Below are positions 35,361-45,053 of a stretch of DNA of 64,000 nucleotides, in pieces. Position 1 is the first letter of the stretch; each line of letters opens with the position of its first letter. The position numbers and the translations under genes are program-made. This DNA is from Clostridia bacterium (GTDB lineage Bacteria > Bacillota > Clostridia > Oscillospirales > Acutalibacteraceae), in assembly GCA_017428625.1 (NCBI GenBank), contig JAFRQM010000056.1, forward strand, positions 82,784 through 146,783, read 5' to 3'. The notes beneath the pieces are model-generated. The model saw only the letters and a program-made list of their open reading frames with translations. It was not told the origin of the DNA and made no database searches.

Positions 35361-36119
35361 TTACTGTTTTGTCGGCTGATTGGGTAATTGAAGCAGGTTT
35401 GAAACCTCGTCAAACGTAAAGTCATAGCATTCTTCAATGCCGGAAAAGCCTGAAATGGAACTGTTGGTGAAATAGATGGTAAAACCGTCGGGAGTAAAAA
35501 TAAAAGAAGTCAGGTCAAAAGACGAGCGGACAGCCGCAAGTTCCGGCGCGGAGCCGCCCGATTCGGATATTTTTGACATAAGCGCCTTTGCAAGCTGGGT
35601 CTGAAGGTAATCGGAACTCACTTTCGCGAACTGTGAGAGGCTGCACTGTTTGCAGTCGTCCAGCGCAAATGTAACCGGAGTATAGTTGGTGCTGACGCTG
35701 CCGGAAGACGCTTCTCTCTGAATCTCAATAAGAACGCTTACATATCGGTAAGACGCATAGGGCACGGTATAGCCGCCGGTTTCTTTCCACGGCTTGCCTT
35801 TTTCAAAAAGTTTGTTCGCTATTACTGTTTTTGCGTTTGACTGCGATTCCGATTCAATGGCGTCCATTATTCTGTTAAATGCAGAATAGCGCTGATTCTC
35901 TTTTTCGTCAAGTTCGGGCAGAATGTAATCGACTTTAAAAGCAACTTTACCGTCGGGGTCTTTGTATTTTTCTTCAATATGTCTGTCGGAAAAAAGTTTG
36001 CCGGAGATTTTCTCGGTCTGTTTTTCGGTTTTATCCTTACAGCCGGCAAATGCAATAGCAAGGGCTGTAACAAGAAAAACGCACAGCAGTGTTTTCAGTA
36101 TTCTGAATTTATTACTCAT
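35361..36119 (-). CDS. Lipoprotein, possibly DUF3298/RsiV-like
   Basis: 252 aa from ATG 36119, chosen because GAAAGGAAG lies 6-7 nt upstream and it gives a clean lipoprotein signal (lipobox AFAGC). The body is soluble: YILPELDEKENQRYSAFNRI followed by SESQSNAKTVIANKL and, later, FALDDCKQCSLSQFAKVS and FIFTPDGFTIYFTNSS. The order DUF4163-like then 'F-x-P-D-G-F-T-I-Y-F' resembles DUF3298 proteins such as RsiV, but without a membrane helix in the middle. Last gene of the operon begun by topB. Assignment tentative. Confidence 0.6.
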   Translation of the reverse strand: MSNKFRILKTLLCVFLVTALAIAFAGCKDKTEKQTEKISGKLFSDRHIEEKYKDPDGKVAFKVDYILPELDEKENQRYSAFNRIMDAIESESQSNAKTVIANKLFEKGKPWKETGGYTVPYASYRYVSVLIEIQREASSGSVSTNYTPVTFALDDCKQCSLSQFAKVSSDYLQTQLAKALMSKISESGGSAPELAAVRSSFDLTSFIFTPDGFTIYFTNSSISGFSGIEECYDFTFDEVSNLLQLPNQPTKQ

Positions 36120-36136
36120 AAATAACTTCCTTTCGG

Positions 36137-37210
36137 TCAACGGCTGATTTTAGTCAGTTTTGTGCCGCGGCGCAATTCAAAATTGAAGTGTAATTTCTTT
36201 TTTTTCTGCGCTTCGGAGGCTCTTGTAAGGGGCTCGTTTTCAAAAAGAGTTTTCAGCCCTTCGGCAAGCGCCTTGTTTTCAACCGAACCGATGCTTACCG
36301 CGGCGTATTTTTTCAGCAAATCGTCATAGGAGTCAACGCCTGTGTCAATGTTGCTCGGTTGAAGTGAGAAGAGAGCATTGCCTGTCGTTTTAAAAGGCTC
36401 AAATACCACGCTTTTGCCGTTTTCACAAGCAGCTTTGACAGCATCAATACGGGTTTCTTTTTCTGAGTAAATCAACGCTTTGTCGCCGGGGGTGCCGGAG
36501 TATGTGAATTTAACTCCCGAATTGACGGGGGCAATAATATCCTTTTCAAAATCCGTTTTGCGAATCGCCTTGACAGAAGCCGCACAGACACTTTGAATAT
36601 CGCCGTCAAAACCGTTTGAGGCAAGGTCGTAAAGAGCGACAGCATTGTCGTTTTTGCAGTGTGCCGCTATGAGCCCACGAATTTTTATCAGAGCCTTTTG
36701 GGGCTTTTCTTTTTTTGCAAAAGTGCGGGCGTCGGTTAAGTTGAGAACAACATAAAGCCCGTTTTTACAGCATTTTTCTACAAGTTCGTCAAGGGCGGAG
36801 AAATCGGGCCTTTTGCCGATTTTACCGTTGGGGTAAATCAGCGTATATGAAAAACTTATACTGACGCAGTTGAATCCGATTGAGGCAATATACGCAAGGT
36901 CTTTATCGGAGAGCATCGCCTTTTCATATTCGCGGGCAAGCTGAGCCATACCGTAGGCACCGAACCTTGAAACGAGTTTTTCTCTCTCCTCAATGCTCAG
37001 AGTGTAATTCCTGACGGCGAGAATACGCAGTTTTATGTTTTCACCGTCTGAGGTTTGAAAGCCCTGACCGTCGCAACTGATTTTTTCGGGTCTCGGCGAA
37101 GGTTCCGGGTTTGCTTTTGACGACAGCATATTGACAGCCGCGGGAACAGAAGCCGCAACGGCTCCCGCGACTATGCCAGCCGCGACAAGTGCTTTGCCGG
37201 ATTTTTTCAT
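36137..37210 (-). CDS. Exported GH5-like TIM-barrel protein lacking the catalytic NEP motif
   Basis: 357 aa from ATG 37210 (AAGGA 10-11 nt upstream; an in-frame TTG at 37234 is an alternative). N-terminal signal anchor GKALVAAGIVAGAVAASVPA. The body looks like a glycoside hydrolase 5 barrel: DLAYIASIGFNCVSISFSY, DFSALDELVEKCCKNGLYVV and LNLTDAR. The strand that normally ends in Asn-Glu-Pro reads AVALYDLASNGFDGD, so the acid/base Glu is missing; VVFEPF may still hold a Glu at the nucleophile position. Probably a non-catalytic sugar-binding relative. It lies 13 nt after the SBP gene in the same operon. Confidence 0.55.
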   Translation of the reverse strand: MKKSGKALVAAGIVAGAVAASVPAAVNMLSSKANPEPSPRPEKISCDGQGFQTSDGENIKLRILAVRNYTLSIEEREKLVSRFGAYGMAQLAREYEKAMLSDKDLAYIASIGFNCVSISFSYTLIYPNGKIGKRPDFSALDELVEKCCKNGLYVVLNLTDARTFAKKEKPQKALIKIRGLIAAHCKNDNAVALYDLASNGFDGDIQSVCAASVKAIRKTDFEKDIIAPVNSGVKFTYSGTPGDKALIYSEKETRIDAVKAACENGKSVVFEPFKTTGNALFSLQPSNIDTGVDSYDDLLKKYAAVSIGSVENKALAEGLKTLFENEPLTRASEAQKKKKLHFNFELRRGTKLTKISR

Positions 37211-37223
37211 ACTATGCACATCC

Positions 37224-38849
37224 TTACTTTTCAATAGCGCTGATAAAACTTATGTTATCACCCGTTACGGAGCATTTGATTGCGTCAACCGAATTGTGTG
37301 TGACAAAACAGCTTGTGCCCGTGAACATCGGGTAGAAAATCGCGTGTTTGATAAGGTAACTGTCGGCTGAAAAACTGCCATTGAGAACATCCTGCTGACT
37401 TTCCACATTGAGAGCGTCGCTTATCATTTTTTCATAGGTGTCATCTTCAAAGTTGAAAATGTTTGTGCTTCTTCCGGGAATGAATTCGGCAAGGTAACCG
37501 GCGGATGAAGAACTCTGCGAATGAAGCGGCGCAAAAGCAAACTGATAGTCGCCGTTTTTCAGCAGTTTTTCAATATTGTTTTCTGAGTCGGTAATAACAT
37601 TGACGGCAAGGCCGACATCAAAAACCTGCTGCCAGACCTGGATCTGTGAACGGATTGCCGCAGAATATTTCTCTTCACACAAAAGCGAAACATTAACCGT
37701 TCTTACCCCGAGAACCTCCAACGCCGCATCCCAGTATTCGTGGGCTCTTTCTTCGTCATAGGTAACGGTCGGCATTTGCTTTGATACCTGCTTGTGGTAG
37801 TTCAGGTCGCCCGCTTTGCAGCAAAGAGGCACGCTTGTTCTTGTGAAAGAACAGCCTTCGGGCGGCTCAAAAAGGTCTTTTTTTATGCAGAACGAAAGTG
37901 CCAGGCGCAGGTATTCGTTTGAGAAAAATGTGTCGGCGCAGTTAAAACAGAAGCCGTAAACCGTGTCTTCAATGCTCCTGACATTTACGGATTCTGTCGG
38001 CACACTGTCTATATCGGTGAAAACCGCCGCACTGTAGGTGCCTATTGAAACATTACGCGCGATTCTGGAAGCGTCATTGTTGAAATAGAAAGTAACGGAG
38101 GCGGGCATAACCTTGTTTTCTCCGCTGTAACCGTGGTTTTTGCGCATTGTAAGGCTTGATGACGCATCCCAGGCAGAAACATAAAACGGACCGTTACACA
38201 GGAGATACTGTGTGTTAAGGCCGTATCTGCCGCCGCAGAAATTGAAGAACTCCTCGTTGCAGGGCATAAAAGCCGTGTCGGCAAGTCTGTCAAGAAAGTC
38301 GAGGCATTTATGCTCAAGTTCAATAACCAGCGTGTAGTCGTCGGGCGTGCTGACGCCGAGAGATGACACCGAAAGTTTGCCTTCATTTACCTGACGGGCA
38401 TTTTTAATAATCAAAAATTTTGAAAATCCGGGGCAGTCGGTCTCTGCTTTTACGGCTCTGTTGAACGCGAAAGCAAAGTCGTATGCCGTAACATTTGTGT
38501 CAAAACTCTCCCAATCCTCGCCGACAGTGGATGTGTTTATTCCTTTTACCACACTCCACTCGCTGTCATCACGCAGGTGAAATATGTAGGTAAGGCCGTC
38601 GGGCGAAATCTCCCAGTTTTTCGCAACGCCGGGAGTTACATCGCCGTTTTCATCAAGGCGCACAAGCCCCTCAAAACAATTGTTGATAATTGTTTCGGCA
38701 TCCTCTCCCTGAGTGTATTGCGGGTCGAGGGTGGAGGGTGAGAATGAAAGCGCGTATGAGAACGCGCCGCCGCTGCCGTCACCGCAGGAGGCGAGCGACA
38801 GCAACATAACAGTTGTTATAATGATGCTGACGAGTTTTTTCGTTTTCAA
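37224..38849 (-). CDS. Peptide/nickel-type ABC transporter substrate-binding lipoprotein (SBP family 5)
   Basis: 541 aa from TTG 38849, which overlaps the topB stop (TTGA) and follows GGAAG; ATG 38867 is an alternative without a Shine-Dalgarno. Lipoprotein signal with LLSLASC. Family 5 features: FSPSTLDPQYTQGEDAETII, NNCFEGLVRLDENGDVTPG, NWEISPDGLTYIFHLRDDS, and YLRLALSFCIKKDLF. Such proteins capture oligopeptides or other ligands outside the cell for DppBCDF/OppBCDF permeases. No permease or ATPase gene is in the window, so it is an orphan coupled to topB. Confidence 0.85.
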   Translation of the reverse strand: MKTKKLVSIIITTVMLLSLASCGDGSGGAFSYALSFSPSTLDPQYTQGEDAETIINNCFEGLVRLDENGDVTPGVAKNWEISPDGLTYIFHLRDDSEWSVVKGINTSTVGEDWESFDTNVTAYDFAFAFNRAVKAETDCPGFSKFLIIKNARQVNEGKLSVSSLGVSTPDDYTLVIELEHKCLDFLDRLADTAFMPCNEEFFNFCGGRYGLNTQYLLCNGPFYVSAWDASSSLTMRKNHGYSGENKVMPASVTFYFNNDASRIARNVSIGTYSAAVFTDIDSVPTESVNVRSIEDTVYGFCFNCADTFFSNEYLRLALSFCIKKDLFEPPEGCSFTRTSVPLCCKAGDLNYHKQVSKQMPTVTYDEERAHEYWDAALEVLGVRTVNVSLLCEEKYSAAIRSQIQVWQQVFDVGLAVNVITDSENNIEKLLKNGDYQFAFAPLHSQSSSSAGYLAEFIPGRSTNIFNFEDDTYEKMISDALNVESQQDVLNGSFSADSYLIKHAIFYPMFTGTSCFVTHNSVDAIKCSVTGDNISFISAIEK

Positions 38850-41017
38850 GAGTTTTCTTCCATCCATTTCGCAAGCTGGTCGGCAAGCGGATTGCTTGCG
38901 GGTTTTTTATTATTCCGTGAATTCATATATTTCGCAATGTCGCGTTTGCCTGCTCCGCTCTCCTGCTTTCTCTTTTCAAAATCGGAGAGTTTTTCACGGA
39001 AGCCGCACACGCAATAAAATGCTCTTTTGTCGCCCTCCCCGCGCATTTCAAGTTTTTTATGGCACTCGGGGCACCGGGCGTTTGTTATTACACTCAGGCT
39101 TTTTCTGTAACCGCATTCCCTGTCCTGACAAATAAGCATTCTGCCTTTTTTGCCGTTTACCTCAAGCATAAACTTGCCGCATTCCGGGCATTTTTCACGC
39201 GTCATATTGTCGTGGCGGTATTCCGCCGTGCCGGCAATAACACTTGAAACAAGCGAAGATGCGTATTTTCTCATTTCGGCAATAAACTGCCTGTCATTTG
39301 CCTTGCCTGCTGCAATAAGCGAAAGACGTTGCTCCCACTTTGCGGTAAGTTCGGCGGATTTTAGGTCGGCGGGCACAATGTTAACAAGCTGCCTGCCTTT
39401 TGATGTGGGAATAATCTCCCTGCCCCTGCGCTCAACGCAGAAGGAGTCAAACAGTTTTTCAATAATATCCGCTCTTGTTGCGGGAGTGCCGAGGCCTCCG
39501 CTTGTTTTGAGAACATCTCGCAGTTCACCGCTTTCAACCTGACCCGACGGATTCTCCATGGCAGTCAGAAGTGTTGCTTCGGTGTATCTGGCAGGCGGTT
39601 TAGTCTGCTTTGTCTGAACTTTGCAGTCTTTTGCAAATGCGGGAGCGCCCTGATTTATCTGCGGCAGAGCGCCTTCATATTCGTCGTCATCCTCATCATC
39701 GCCGGCATTGCTGTTGTAAACCGCCTTCCAGCCGGGGGAGCGGACAATCTGCCCTTTTGCATAAAAACTGTGTTTGCCGAAAGTCGCCTTTACCTGCACC
39801 TCGTCATACTCATAAGCGGGGCTCAGCACCGCAATAAAACGGCGCACAACAAGGTCATAGATGTTGCGTTCATCCCTCGTCAGACGGTTCAGGTCAACAT
39901 ACTGCTCGGTAGGTATAATCGCGTGATGGTCGGTAACTTTTGCGTCGTTTACAATATATTTCGTTTCAAAGTTTCTGCTTCTTATTATCGCGTTTGCCGC
40001 TTCTTTGTAAGGTCCGGTCGCTATGGCTTTCAAGCGTTCGGGCAGGGTCGGCACAACATCCTTTGTGATGTATCTTGAGTCGGTTCTGGGGTATGTAAGC
40101 AGTTTGTGTGTTTCATAAAGGCTCTGCATAAGCGAGAGAGTCTGTTTGGCGGAATAAGAATACCTTTTATTGGCGTCTCTTTGCAGTTCCGTCAAATCGT
40201 AAGCCGCGGGCGGGGCTTTGTGCTTAAAGACTTTTTTAACCTCGGTAAAAGTGCCTCGCGCGCCTTTGACCTCACCGGCAATTCTCTGCGCGGATTCAAT
40301 GCTGCCTATGAACGCCTGACCTTTTGAATCCTTGTATAGCGCGCTGAATTCGCCTAAATCTACACGCACATTGTAATAATCTTTCGGTCTGAATTTAAGA
40401 ATTTCATCTTCCCGTTTTACTATCATCGCGAGAGTCGGAGTCTGCACTCTGCCCGCTGAAAGCTGGGCGTTGTGTTTGCAGGTAAGGGCGCGGCTGACAT
40501 TAAGCCCCACAAGCCAGTCCGCCTCGGCTCTGCATTGAGCGGAGCGGTAAAGACTGTCATACTGCGAGGAGGGTTTTAAATTTGCGAAGCCCTCTTTGAT
40601 TGCTTTGTCGGTCTGCGATGAAATCCACAGCCTTTTCATCGGTTTTTTAAAGTGCGCTTTCTGAATAATCCAGCGTGCGACAAGTTCGCCTTCACGCCCC
40701 GCGTCTGTAGCGATGACAAGTTCACTGAACTCGTTTGAGTTAAGCAGGGCGCTTACCGCTTTGAACTGCTTTGAAGTCTGCGGAATAACCACAAGTTTCA
40801 TTTTTTCCGGCAGCATCGGCAGGTCTTCCATACGCCAGGTTTTGTATTTATTGTCATAAACCTCCGGGTCGGCAAGCGTAACAAGATGACCCAGTGCCCA
40901 GGTGATAACATATTTGTCGCCGATAAGGCAGCCGTTGCCGTTCTTTTTGCAGCCCAGAACACGGGCTATATCTTTTGCCACGGAGGGCTTTTCGGTAAGA
41001 ACAAGGGTTTTGCTCAT
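38846..41017 (-). CDS. topB: DNA topoisomerase III (type IA)
   Basis: 723 aa. TOPRIM domain with MSKTLVLTEKPSVAKDIARV and IATDAGREGELVARW. The active-site Tyr is in LLTYPRTDSRYI (about residue 308); LSAGRVQTPTLAMIVKRED and GGLGTPATRADIIEKL are further family motifs. The C-terminus has two zinc-ribbon-like stretches (CPECGKFMLEV with CQDRECGY; CPECHKKLEM with CVCGF). It decatenates DNA and resolves recombination intermediates. It is the first gene of a minus-strand operon. Confidence 0.95.
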   Translation of the reverse strand: MSKTLVLTEKPSVAKDIARVLGCKKNGNGCLIGDKYVITWALGHLVTLADPEVYDNKYKTWRMEDLPMLPEKMKLVVIPQTSKQFKAVSALLNSNEFSELVIATDAGREGELVARWIIQKAHFKKPMKRLWISSQTDKAIKEGFANLKPSSQYDSLYRSAQCRAEADWLVGLNVSRALTCKHNAQLSAGRVQTPTLAMIVKREDEILKFRPKDYYNVRVDLGEFSALYKDSKGQAFIGSIESAQRIAGEVKGARGTFTEVKKVFKHKAPPAAYDLTELQRDANKRYSYSAKQTLSLMQSLYETHKLLTYPRTDSRYITKDVVPTLPERLKAIATGPYKEAANAIIRSRNFETKYIVNDAKVTDHHAIIPTEQYVDLNRLTRDERNIYDLVVRRFIAVLSPAYEYDEVQVKATFGKHSFYAKGQIVRSPGWKAVYNSNAGDDEDDDEYEGALPQINQGAPAFAKDCKVQTKQTKPPARYTEATLLTAMENPSGQVESGELRDVLKTSGGLGTPATRADIIEKLFDSFCVERRGREIIPTSKGRQLVNIVPADLKSAELTAKWEQRLSLIAAGKANDRQFIAEMRKYASSLVSSVIAGTAEYRHDNMTREKCPECGKFMLEVNGKKGRMLICQDRECGYRKSLSVITNARCPECHKKLEMRGEGDKRAFYCVCGFREKLSDFEKRKQESGAGKRDIAKYMNSRNNKKPASNPLADQLAKWMEENS

Positions 41018-41212
41018 TTTATTATCTCCGCAAATGAATTGTATTAATATATAATACCAAATAATATACTCAGTAATATTCTAAATCGAAAATATGAATT
41101 GAGAATTAACACTTTCCCGTTTGCCGTGTAAAAAATACAGAGCGGTTTTTGTGCAGTTCAAACAAAACATAATTTATATATATAAATATAATGTAAAAAC
41201 CGATATTTTTTG

Positions 41213-41241
41213 TTGTAATGAAATATTATTTGTGTTAAAAT
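41213..41241 (+). promoter_or_regulatory. Promoter of rmuC
   Basis: TTGTAA, 17 nt, TAAAAT, ending 40 nt before the proposed rmuC start. The intergenic stretch 41018-41280 is very AT-rich and must also hold the divergent topB promoter, which I cannot place with confidence. Confidence 0.6.
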
Positions 41242-41280
41242 TTTAATAATTATATTTGCTTTACAGGGAGGTGCCCCGCA

Positions 41281-42567
41281 ACGGAACTTTACGCAATAAT
41301 CGCACTCTCGGTAGTAATTATTATTCTTCTCATTGTTCTGATTGTTAAAAAAACAGCGCCGGACGGAGGGCTTTCAGAGAAACTTGCCGTCACGGATGAA
41401 AAAATAAAGGCGCTTACCGAAAATGTTGACGCTGAATTTGAACGCTCACGCAGAGAAAACCTTGCACTTGCGCAGGCACAGAGAAAAGAAACCGCGGAGA
41501 GTCTCCGCTCAATGAACGACAAACTCGAGCAGATGAATATCCGCAACACCGATTATCAGAACAGACTGATTATTTCGGTAGGCGAGAGCCTTGAAAAAAT
41601 CAGCAGAAGCAACTCGGAGCAGGCGGAAAAAATGCGCGTGAGCAATGAGCAGAAACTGGAGCAGATGCGCCTGACGGTTGACGAAAAGCTGACTTCAACT
41701 CTTGCCTCAAGGCTTGACACCTCGTTCAAAGCCGTCTCTGACGGGCTCGAAAACGTCAACAAATCACTCGGCGAAATGAAAGAACTTTCAGGCTCGGTTA
41801 CCGCAAATGTGAACTCGCTCAACAGAGTGCTTTCAAATGTCAAGGCGAGAGGCACATGGGCTGAGGTTCAACTCGGGGCCATACTTGACCAGACAATTCC
41901 GGGTATGTATGAGACGAATTTTGCGGCAGTTGAAGGTTCAAAAGACAGAGTCGAATTTGCCGTAAAAATCCCGTCATCCGGCGGTTCAACCGTTTACCTG
42001 CCCGTTGACTCAAAATTCCCGATGGAAGATTACATTAGGGTCTGCAACGCCGCTGATTCAGCCGATGCCGCTGCACTTGAAGCGGCAAGAAAGGCGCTTG
42101 AAAACAGTGTGCTCGCTCAGGCTAAAAAAGTCGCGAAATACATAAATGTTCCCAGAACAACGCCATACGCTATACTCTACCTCGCGACAGACGCTTTGTT
42201 TGCCGAGATTGTTTCAAGCGGCAGAGCGGTTGCCGAAAGAATACACACAGAGTGTAATGTAATGATTGCGGGACCGACCACAATCACGGCTTTGCTCAAT
42301 TCTCTGTCGATGGGTTTCCGTGCCGTGGCAATTAACGAAAAAGCCAACGAGGTGCGCAAACTGCTCGCGGCAGCCCTTGACCAATATGAAAAATTCGGCG
42401 TGGTTCTCACCAAGGCGCGTCAGAAAATCGATGAGGCGGGTCAGACTGTTGATGAGGCGCGGCACCGTAACGAAATCATAAACAAAAAACTGAGATCGGT
42501 TAAAAACACCGGCTCAAATAAAATTGAAAAAGAAATCATAAATAATAAACTGGAGGATGTTCAATGA
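41281..42567 (+). CDS. rmuC: DNA recombination protein RmuC, apparently starting at ACG
   Basis: 428 aa if read from ACG 41281. The frame has no ATG, GTG, TTG or CTG near the Shine-Dalgarno GGGAGG (41265-41270), but ACG stands exactly 9 nt after it. From there the protein has the expected RmuC layout: a membrane segment (ELYAIIALSVVIIILLIVL), coiled coil to about residue 175, and the core with RGTWAEVQLGAILDQTIPGM, VYLPVDSKFPMEDYIRV, and ATDALFAEI. The first in-frame ATG (41512) would delete the membrane segment and half the coiled coil. RmuC limits inversions, probably through DNA cleavage or processing. The stop overlaps the GH3 start (ATGA). Confidence 0.85.
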   Translation, partial: TELYAIIALSVVIIILLIVLIVKKTAPDGGLSEKLAVTDEKIKALTENVDAEFERSRRENLALAQAQRKETAESLRSMNDKLEQMNIRNTDYQNRLIISVGESLEKISRSNSEQAEKMRVSNEQKLEQMRLTVDEKLTSTLASRLDTSFKAVSDGLENVNKSLGEMKELSGSVTANVNSLNRVLSNVKARGTWAEVQLGAILDQTIPGMYETNFAAVEGSKDRVEFAVKIPSSGGSTVYLPVDSKFPMEDYIRVCNAADSADAAALEAARKALENSVLAQAKKVAKYINVPRTTPYAILYLATDALFAEIVSSGRAVAERIHTECNVMIAGPTTITALLNSLSMGFRAVAINEKANEVRKLLAAALDQYEKFGVVLTKARQKIDEAGQTVDEARHRNEIINKKLRSVKNTGSNKIEKEIINNKLEDVQ

Positions 42568-45023
42568 AAGACCCCAAAGAATTACTCGCTCAGATGACCC
42601 TTGAAGAAAAAGCCGCCATGTGCGACGGTAAAGATTTCTGGCACCTCAAGGGCATTGAAAGACTGGGTATTCCCGAAATTATGGTTTGCGACGGCCCTCA
42701 CGGACTGCGCAAGAAGGATTATGAGAGAAAAGGCTCCAGCCTGAGCGCAAGCGTGCCTTCAATCTGCTTCCCCACAGCCGTTACCACAGCCTGCTCGTGG
42801 GACCCGAACCTGCTTGAAAAAATGGGCAAAGCACTCGGCGGCAAATGCCTTGAAGAAAAAGTCGGTGTGCTTCTGGGCCCCGGCGTCAATATGAAACGCT
42901 CACCTCTCTGCGGCCGCAACTTTGAATATTTCTCCGAAGACCCGCTGCTCGCGGGCGAACTTGCCGCGGCTTTCATTAACGGCGTTCAGTCAAGAGGAGT
43001 AGGCACATCGCTCAAGCACTTCTGCGCAAACGACCAGGAAACACGCCGTATGAACGGCGACAGCGTTGTTGATGAACGCGCCCTGCGTGAGATTTATCTG
43101 CCCGCATTTGAAATCGCGGTCAAAAAATCGCAGCCGTGGACGGTTATGAACTCATACAATAAAATCAACGGCACATTCGGCTCCGAAAACGCTCACACAC
43201 AAACTGAAATTCTGCGTGACGAATGGGGCTTTGAGGGCGCGATAGTTACCGACTGGGGCGCCTGCAACGAGAGAGACGACGGTCTGCTCGCGGGTAACGA
43301 TATTGAAATGCCCTCCTCAAGCGGTTCCGGTATGCGTAAAATTCTCAAAGCGATAGAATCGGGCAAAATCAGCGAGGAAATTCTTGATGAAAGAGTTCTC
43401 AAAATTCTCGAACTTATAAAGAAAGCCGCTGACGGAGCGGAAAAAGCCGCAAAAGAGGGCTTCGAATTTGACGAAGAAAAAGACCATGTTCTTGCAAAAG
43501 AGATAGCGGAGCAGTCAATGGTTCTGTTAAAGAACAACGGCATTCTTCCGCTTGACAAATCGAAGAAAGTCGCCGTCATAGGTGAAATGGCGAAAACGCC
43601 CAGATATCAGGGCGCGGGTTCATCGCAGATTAACCCCACTCACCTTGACAGCGCTTATGACATCCTTGTTGAGGCGGGCGTTGACGCCACATATTCACAG
43701 GGCTATGAGCGCACACTCGCCAAAGCGAAAAAGAACCCCGCTCATATTACACAGGCGGTTGAGGCTGCAAAAGCGGCAGACACAGTTCTTCTTTTCATCG
43801 GTCTTACCGAAGATTATGAATCGGAGGGCTTTGACCGCAGCCATATGAAACTGCCTGACGCTCACATTGAACTTGTCAAAGCCGTTTCAGCTGTAAACAA
43901 AAACATTGTTGTTGTTCTTTCCGGCGGTGCGCCTGTTGAGTTTGACTGGGATAATGACAGTGTGCGCGCAATTCTCAACTCCTATCTCGGCGGTCAGGCA
44001 GGCGCGGGAGCGGTTGTCAATATTGTTCTCGGTAATGTCAACCCCTGCGGCAAACTTGCCGAAACATACCCTGAAAAACTTGAAGACAACCCCTCAATCA
44101 ACAACTTCCCCGGCAACCTCGCCACTGTTGAATACAGAGAGTCGGTTTATATCGGTTACAGATATTACGAAAAGGCTCAGCAACCCGTCCGCTACCCCTT
44201 CGGCTATGGCCTTTCATACACGACATTTGAATATTCGGGGCTTTATCTCGACAAGAGCGAAATGGATGAAAATGACACACTGAGCGTTTCATTCCGTGTA
44301 AAAAACACCGGGAATGTCGCGGGCAGCGAAATCGCCCAACTTTATGTCGGCGACAGAGAAAGCACAATTTTCCGCCCCGTAAAGGAACTCAAAGGTTTCA
44401 AGAAGATTTATCTTGAGCCCGGCGAAGAGCAGGCAATTACAATAACCCTCAATAAACGCGCCTTTGCTTTCTTTAATGTCAACACAAACGACTGGTGTGT
44501 TGAAAGCGGCGACTTTGATATTTATGTAGGTGCGTCAAGTGCGGATATAAAACTCACGGGCTCTGTTAAAGTTACCGCGGCGCCCGCCGAAATTCCGGAT
44601 TACAGCGAATCGGCACCTGTTTACTACACCGGTAAGGTTCAGTCTGTTCCCGACGACCAGTTCACTGCCGTTCTCGGCAGACCGATTCCTCCCACTGAGA
44701 GAGACAGAAGCCTGCCTCTTACCGTTGTTGACAGTTTTGAAACTGCTTCATACACAAAATGGGGCGGCAGGTTTAACAACGCCATGCATAAACTGATTCC
44801 CGTCTTTGTAAAAGGCCCCGGCGCGGATTTTGCCATCGGCATCGCAACCCAGACGCCCATACGCGACTTTATGTCAATGTCGGGCGGCGTTTTCAGTGAA
44901 AAAATGGCAGACGGTCTTCTCCGCATCCTCAACGGCGACAAGCCCGGCAAGGGCCTTCGCATGATTCTCTCCGATATTCCCAGGGCTCTCAAGGGCATAG
45001 GTCCCCTTATGAAACAGATTTAA
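42564..45023 (+). CDS. Glycoside hydrolase family 3 beta-glucosidase-like enzyme
   Basis: 819 aa, no signal peptide, so cytoplasmic. N-terminal TIM barrel with GPHGLRKKDYERKG, GPGVNMKRSPLCGRNFEYFS, KHFCANDQETRRM, and the nucleophile Asp230 in AIVTDWGACNERDDG. The alpha/beta sandwich has LLKNNGILPLDKSKKVAVIG and QGAGSSQINP; the C-terminal FnIII-like part starts at RYPFGYGLSYTTFEYSG. A roughly 150-residue C-terminal extension (from about 675) is present. It hydrolyses beta-linked glucosides or similar oligosaccharides. It overlaps rmuC by 4 nt, a surprising partner. The metallophosphoesterase gene follows 30 nt later. Confidence 0.93.
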   Translation: MKDPKELLAQMTLEEKAAMCDGKDFWHLKGIERLGIPEIMVCDGPHGLRKKDYERKGSSLSASVPSICFPTAVTTACSWDPNLLEKMGKALGGKCLEEKVGVLLGPGVNMKRSPLCGRNFEYFSEDPLLAGELAAAFINGVQSRGVGTSLKHFCANDQETRRMNGDSVVDERALREIYLPAFEIAVKKSQPWTVMNSYNKINGTFGSENAHTQTEILRDEWGFEGAIVTDWGACNERDDGLLAGNDIEMPSSSGSGMRKILKAIESGKISEEILDERVLKILELIKKAADGAEKAAKEGFEFDEEKDHVLAKEIAEQSMVLLKNNGILPLDKSKKVAVIGEMAKTPRYQGAGSSQINPTHLDSAYDILVEAGVDATYSQGYERTLAKAKKNPAHITQAVEAAKAADTVLLFIGLTEDYESEGFDRSHMKLPDAHIELVKAVSAVNKNIVVVLSGGAPVEFDWDNDSVRAILNSYLGGQAGAGAVVNIVLGNVNPCGKLAETYPEKLEDNPSINNFPGNLATVEYRESVYIGYRYYEKAQQPVRYPFGYGLSYTTFEYSGLYLDKSEMDENDTLSVSFRVKNTGNVAGSEIAQLYVGDRESTIFRPVKELKGFKKIYLEPGEEQAITITLNKRAFAFFNVNTNDWCVESGDFDIYVGASSADIKLTGSVKVTAAPAEIPDYSESAPVYYTGKVQSVPDDQFTAVLGRPIPPTERDRSLPLTVVDSFETASYTKWGGRFNNAMHKLIPVFVKGPGADFAIGIATQTPIRDFMSMSGGVFSEKMADGLLRILNGDKPGKGLRMILSDIPRALKGIGPLMKQI

Positions 45024-45053
45024 CGTAAAATATTTTCCGAATGGAGATCTGAT

